23,779 nucleotides of DNA, taken from assembly GCA_946803715.1 (NCBI GenBank), contig CAMPET010000159.1, forward strand, positions 1 to 23,779, written 5' to 3'. Position numbers and translations under genes: made by a program. The stretch comes from Beroe ovata (lineage: Eukaryota; Ctenophora; Nuda; Beroida; Beroidae). Within the stretch, counting starts at the first letter, position 1. Each line of letters begins with the position of its first letter. Positions 21,601 through 23,779 of the stretch are shown here, in pieces. The notes under the pieces were generated by a model. The model had not been told where the DNA came from. It saw only the letters and a list, made by a program, of their open reading frames with translations, and made no database searches.

Positions 21601-23172
21601 AGCGAGACCAGTCCTTATGTGGCAACACCGGGTAAGTGTGGGATCATGGGGTGACCACTGTTCAAATCATGGATTTCTCAAATCTTTTCCGACGCCTTTC
21701 GTCACCGTAAGACCCACCATTTTCTCTTCCCTCAGACCACATATTGATTCAATTTTAATTTTTGAACCTCCCCCTACATATTGAACAGCCCGATCATAAT
21801 GTCTCTCCTTTGCACACCTACTGCACTAGAGCACTAGGACCCCTCATTCCCACCACTTTGACCCCTCAGACCCACCACTTTGTCCCCTCAGTCCCAACAC
21901 ATTTCCCCCTCAGTCTCATCACTTTGTCCCCTCAGTCTCATCACTTTGTCCCCCTGAGTCCCACCACTTTGTCCCCTAAGTCCCACCACTTTTTCCCCTC
22001 AGGCAGTACGGGAGGGAAAGACACCACCTGCTGGGTGGGCAGCCCCTGGAAATGGGTCGGGTTCATGATACCCATCTATCTGTGTCTCATTCTCAACGTG
22101 GTCATATTCGTCATGATAGCCAGGATTATCATTAAGGCAGGGAAATCAGGATCCAGCGCCGGACACGCGGTAAGATGGGACAACATCTGTGCCTTTGCAG
22201 AAAATTGACGTATTATCAATTCAAGAAAATGTTTTGATTTTACATAACATGACTCTATGCCGAACTGTGACGTCATCTCCTCTCAAACACCCACCCTCAC
22301 CCCTTGTTTTATTTCAGCGTGAGATCAAAGCTCTGCTCTCCATAGCAACGACTGTCTGCCTCCCCTGGCTTGTTGCCGCCCTGGCTATCGATGTCCTCGC
22401 TCAGGCATTCCAATGGATCTTCATCATCCTAACCGCCCTCCAGGGACCACTCTGCTTCATCTGTTTCGTTATCTTCCAGGAGGACGTCATCACGAATATC
22501 TTCAAACTCGTGGGGCAGACTCCTCCCGCGTTCCTCATGGCCCCCAAGAGCTCCAAGTCGGCCAAGTCTACTACTGGGGGAGGAGGGGGTGGCCCTTCGG
22601 AAGTGAGCCATGTCCCACCAACTACAGTCGCACCCAAGAAGGTTAGTAGAGTCTAGAGATCTGCAGAAGTGTCAATTTAATCTCGATCCAGTTCTGAGGG
22701 TGTTTTAAAGTAGTTAAGTTGCTACACCAGTTTTCTGTGGGTGTTATCAAGTTGTTTTCCCGCCTGAAATTCTCATCCAGATCTCCTAACTCCATTTATC
22801 ATCTCTTCAGGACCCCAATGATGACAGAGATGTGGTGTCAACCCCACAGTACAACGAGATGGCTGAGGAGGAGCCAACAGAGGAGAATATCTACAGCAAA
22901 GTGTGAGCCAATTATTCCTTATAAGGAAATCTTCCTCATCCAGAGACCTCTTTGCAGCATCATTTCATAGTGGCTAAGTCCCTGGATTACATAATTCATC
23001 CTTCTAAGGAAAGGCGCATCCTTTACACCCATACCCACAGAGAGTGTGTATTGTTTGTTTGAGAACAAAGGGCCCTCACGTGCTTGTACTCTGTGTGTGT
23101 GTACTGGGTGTGGGTGTTTGTGTGTGAGATCCAAGGTTTATTATAATGAGTCGTTGTTAATACACAAGTGCT

Positions 23173-23212
<40 letters not shown>

Positions 23213-23422
23213 GTAAAGTGACAACCGTGAGAAGGGTGTGTCACTCTGAGATCTCAGCTCCTTCATAATTCATAACCTCCCCCAATTATGCTCCTTCACA
23301 ATGTAACATCGCCTCTCCTCCCAACCAATTAGTGACGAGGAAGCCCCCCGGGATAACGAAGACTCCATGAGTCAGGGAAGTGAGAAGCATCTGTACGAGG
23401 CAACAGCTTACACAAACCATGG
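15567..23422 (+). CDS. Adhesion G-protein-coupled receptor (Cys-rich ectodomain, GAIN/GPS, 7TM), 3' end open
   Basis: Exons after the candidate signal exon: 16731-17081, 17194-17360, 17445-17583, 17661-17824, 17916-18020, 18136-18224, 18346-18497, 18658-18825, 18919-19074, 19187-19325, 19432-19558, 19657-19815, 19902-20321, 20472-20557, 20696-20849, 21008-21313, 21475-21631, 22003-22169, 22318-22641, 22811-22902 and 23333-23422. All junctions from 17081 on agree in phase and give about 1,200 open codons. Order: Ig-like and unassigned beta-rich segments, Cys-rich TNFR/GCC2-GCC3-like repeats, HRM-like segment, GAIN with GPS, seven helices, cytosolic tail. Adhesion GPCRs are surface receptors; the GAIN domain often self-cleaves at the GPS and a tethered peptide activates the helices. 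The ligand is unknown. The transcript may stop at 22906 or splice on past 23422. The class is certain; the orthologue is not recognised. Confidence 0.9.
15774..15909. repeat. Foldback A: paired arms of a 136-bp inverted repeat
   Basis: ttgcttcacaacc (15774-15786) pairs perfectly with ggttgtgaagcaa (15897-15909). After a 15-base bulge on the left, a second 16-bp stem (15802-15817 with 15881-15896) pairs with one mismatch. The loop is 63 bases. Module A follows directly. Confidence 0.8.
15907..16072. repeat. Repeated palindrome-rich module, copy A
   Basis: A 166-base module bounded by caaagcatggt and its near-inverse accatgcttg. It holds GTTGCTAAGCAAC (15928) and the X-box palindrome GTTGTCATAGCAAC (15967), with flanking atcac/gtgat that can extend the pairing. 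Copy B at 16494 differs at only a handful of bases. It has no coding capacity; a MITE-like mobile element or a regulatory cassette are both possible. Confidence 0.75.
16347..16496. repeat. Foldback B: second copy of the inverted repeat
   Basis: The same 13-base outer arms as foldback A (16347-16359 with 16484-16496), a 20-base bulge, then a perfect 15-bp stem (16380-16394 with 16469-16483) whose distal part differs from copy A. The loop is 74 bases and unrelated to A. Module B follows. Confidence 0.8.
16494..16660. repeat. Repeated palindrome-rich module, copy B
   Basis: A near-identical 167-base copy of the module at 15907, with palindromes at 16515 and 16554. It ends 70 bases before the first secure exon of the GPCR gene, so both copies lie in its presumed first intron. 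Confidence 0.75.
16731..17583 (+). other. GPCR N-terminal segment, Ig-like then unassigned
   Basis: Exon 2 has ITCRLSS ... VYRCKVSVGEG, the Cys-to-YxC spacing of an immunoglobulin-like domain, though the usual Trp is displaced (PESW). Exons 3-4 form a segment of about 100 residues with two Cys and an acidic stretch (TDGSDDKSDDD) that I cannot assign; it may be a second beta-sandwich and could bind calcium. Confidence 0.45.
17107..17150. promoter_or_regulatory. Two X-box-like palindromes in a GPCR intron
   Basis: GTTGCGTAGCAAC at 17107-17119 and GTTGTCATGACAAC at 17137-17150 lie 18 bases apart in the 112-base intron 17082-17193. The second fits the RFX consensus at every position. Confidence 0.5.
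17661..19074 (+). other. GPCR Cys-rich repeats (TNFR / GCC2-GCC3 / ephrin-receptor-like)
   Basis: Six exons carry repeated CxxC-x-GxY units such as CVECPAGTYQADSDHAKCVIC, CDPCEEGTYAP and CVSCPAGEHQPDSGQTRCLPC, about seven to eight repeats. One exon per one to two repeats points to growth by exon duplication. Such repeats sit next to seven-helix or GAIN regions in several early-animal and protist receptors. Confidence 0.8.
18576..18632. repeat. Four ACGCGT palindromes in a GPCR intron
   Basis: ACGCGT occurs at 18576, 18596, 18612 and 18627 within the 160-base intron 18498-18657, three of them as (a/t)aacgcgt. Confidence 0.75.
19187..20557 (+). other. GPCR HRM-like segment and GAIN domain body
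   Basis: Exons 11-12 read EGVGDGTFVFP ... VTLPC ... RYC-x12-W-x8-C, the layout seen where a hormone-receptor-like motif or the GAIN entrance precedes the GPS in adhesion GPCRs. Exons 13-15 are Ser/Thr/Ala-rich helices (LTSLQTTASNAEQM, LATSLNSL-type) followed by beta segments (GVAIAPSVALFDQST) typical of GAIN subdomains A and B. Confidence 0.7.
20655..20668. promoter_or_regulatory. X-box-like palindrome in the intron before the GPS exon
   Basis: GTTGTCTAAGCAAC has the palindrome arms with TA in place of the central AT. A further half-site (tatagcaac) follows 16 bases on. Confidence 0.4.
20696..20849 (+). other. GPS motif with one cysteine pair absent
   Basis: This exon encodes CKFYDPTSGDWSDDGI ... 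YSCNTKHNTSFAIIL. The usual GPS has C-x-F-W-D ... W-S-x-x-G-C ... C-x-C-x-H-L-T. Here the Cys after DDG is Ile, the first Cys of the CxC is Tyr, and the cleavage tripeptide H-L-T/S reads H-N-T. The two remaining Cys flank the motif. Confidence 0.85.
21008..22641 (+). other. GPCR seven-transmembrane region (family B / adhesion type)
   Basis: Exon 17 encodes TM1 (INIVFLGLTFLCIFPF), TM2 after RARRLMQIQAQ, and TM3 opening with the conserved Cys (GCVPGV) and ending SICLYEK. Exon 18 encodes TM4. Exon 19 encodes the extracellular TCW, whose Cys pairs with the TM3 Cys in this family, and TM5. Exon 20 encodes TM6 (CLPWLVAAL), TM7 with the family LQG motif (LTALQGPLCFICF), then a Gly-rich tail. Confidence 0.92.
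21840..22002 (+). repeat. 22-bp minisatellite carrying splice-acceptor copies
   Basis: About seven copies of a 22-base unit (cccctcag followed by tcccaccactttgt) lead straight into the 3' splice site of exon 19, which is itself the last cccctcag. Several upstream copies keep an intact cccctcag. The period is not a multiple of three, so use of any upstream copy would shift the frame. Confidence 0.88.
22811..23422 (+). other. GPCR cytosolic tail with two possible ends
   Basis: Exon 21 reads through to TGA at 22904-22906, ending ENIYSKV, which fits a class I PDZ ligand (S-x-V). The same bases hold a gtgagc donor at 22903. Splicing to 23333 keeps the frame (phase 2) and adds DEEAPRDNEDSMSQ ... 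YEATAYTNHG, then another gtaagt donor at 23423. Presence of an in-phase partner exon makes alternative C-termini plausible. The 430 bases between hold a TG microsatellite and no other gene. Confidence 0.65.
23177..23209. repeat. (TG)n microsatellite
   Basis: About 16 TG dinucleotides in the last GPCR intron or 3' untranslated region. Confidence 0.95.
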
Positions 23423-23442
23423 GTAAGTACGCTGTAACCGAC

Positions 23443-23630
23443 ACCACGTTTCATTGACACCACTTTTCCTTGACATCATTTCTCCCTGACACCACTTTTC
23501 CTTGACACCACTTTTCCCTGACACCACTTTTCCTAGACACCACTTTTGCATTGATACCGTGTACCCTTGACACCACTTTTTCTTGTCACCACTCTTCCTT
23601 GACACCACTTTTCCTTGACAGCATTTTGTC
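23443..23630 (+). repeat. TTGACACCACTTTTCC minisatellite after GPCR exon 22
   Basis: About ten copies of ttgacaccacttttcc with one-base variants begin 20 bases after the donor at 23423, in the same orientation as in UGT introns 6 and 9. Confidence 0.92.
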
Positions 23631-23779
23631 CCTAATTTTGTCCCTCTCGGCACCTCTTACCCCCGTTATCCTCCTCCCCTAATTCTGTCCCCCTACCCTT
23701 ACCCACTAATTCTGTCCCCACTACCCTTACCCCCCTAATTCTGTCCCCCCTACCCTTATCCCCCTAATTCTGTCCCCAC
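23630..23779. repeat. C-rich minisatellite at the right edge
   Basis: ctaattctgtcccc recurs at 23679, 23706, 23735 and 23764, separated by ctacccttaccc-type runs (period 27-29). It continues past the window edge. Confidence 0.88.

Noticed and set aside
21840-22002. CRISPR-like regular repeats
   Set aside because: No unique spacers between units, eukaryotic introns, and no cas genes; these are ordinary minisatellites.
23023-23244. Open frame with HTHTHT run
   Set aside because: Translation of the TG microsatellite on the opposite strand.
23640-23779. Telomere-like CCCTA/CCCTTAC strings
   Set aside because: Not a regular CCCTAA array; they form part of a 27-29-base C-rich minisatellite within a gene.

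Overview
The window is eukaryotic, from a small-intron, intron-rich animal genome. It carries parts of three protein-coding genes, each rebuilt here from exons whose splice-site phases agree. The mix is a C2H2 zinc-finger protein, a membrane-anchored animal-type UDP-glycosyltransferase (UGT) and an adhesion G-protein-coupled receptor with a cysteine-rich ectodomain, GPS motif and family-B seven-helix region. Together with introns of mostly 75-350 bases, this suggests an early-branching metazoan such as a sponge. That placement is inference; no marker in the window fixes the species. Runs of N at 1431, 13135 and 13389-13499 show it is draft assembly.

Layout. (1) 59-3305, minus strand: 5' portion of a zinc-finger gene (four exons, at least 418 residues, continuing past the left edge). 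A GC-rich foldback element lies in its third intron. (2) 3306-6182: intergenic, shared between the divergent zinc-finger and UGT genes; no gene seen. (3) 6183-12301, plus: a complete 13-exon UGT model of 538 codons. The fold and several donor-site residues are present, but both residues of the usual His/Asp catalytic dyad appear replaced. Its introns hold a 545-bp tandem array, a G-rich array and several minisatellites. (4) 12302-15566: non-coding, with an 18-bp minisatellite broken by an assembly gap, an E-box cluster and long pyrimidine tracts. (5) 15567-23422 and beyond, plus: an adhesion GPCR of about 1,200 residues in 21-22 exons, with a signal-peptide exon that is likely but not phase-proven, and two possible C-terminal ends.

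Three patterns cut across the genes. First, a TGACACCACTTT motif recurs as minisatellites in both orientations and in at least two introns runs right up to the 3' splice site; other introns have tandem arrays that copy splice-donor-like or splice-acceptor-like strings. Second, RFX/X-box-like palindromes (GTTGTCATRRYAAC and shorter relatives) occur at least nine times. Third, a duplicated pair of foldbacks near 15.8 and 16.4 kb keep complementary arms although part of the arm sequence differs between copies.

No functional link among the three genes is evident; they look like ordinary neighbours.
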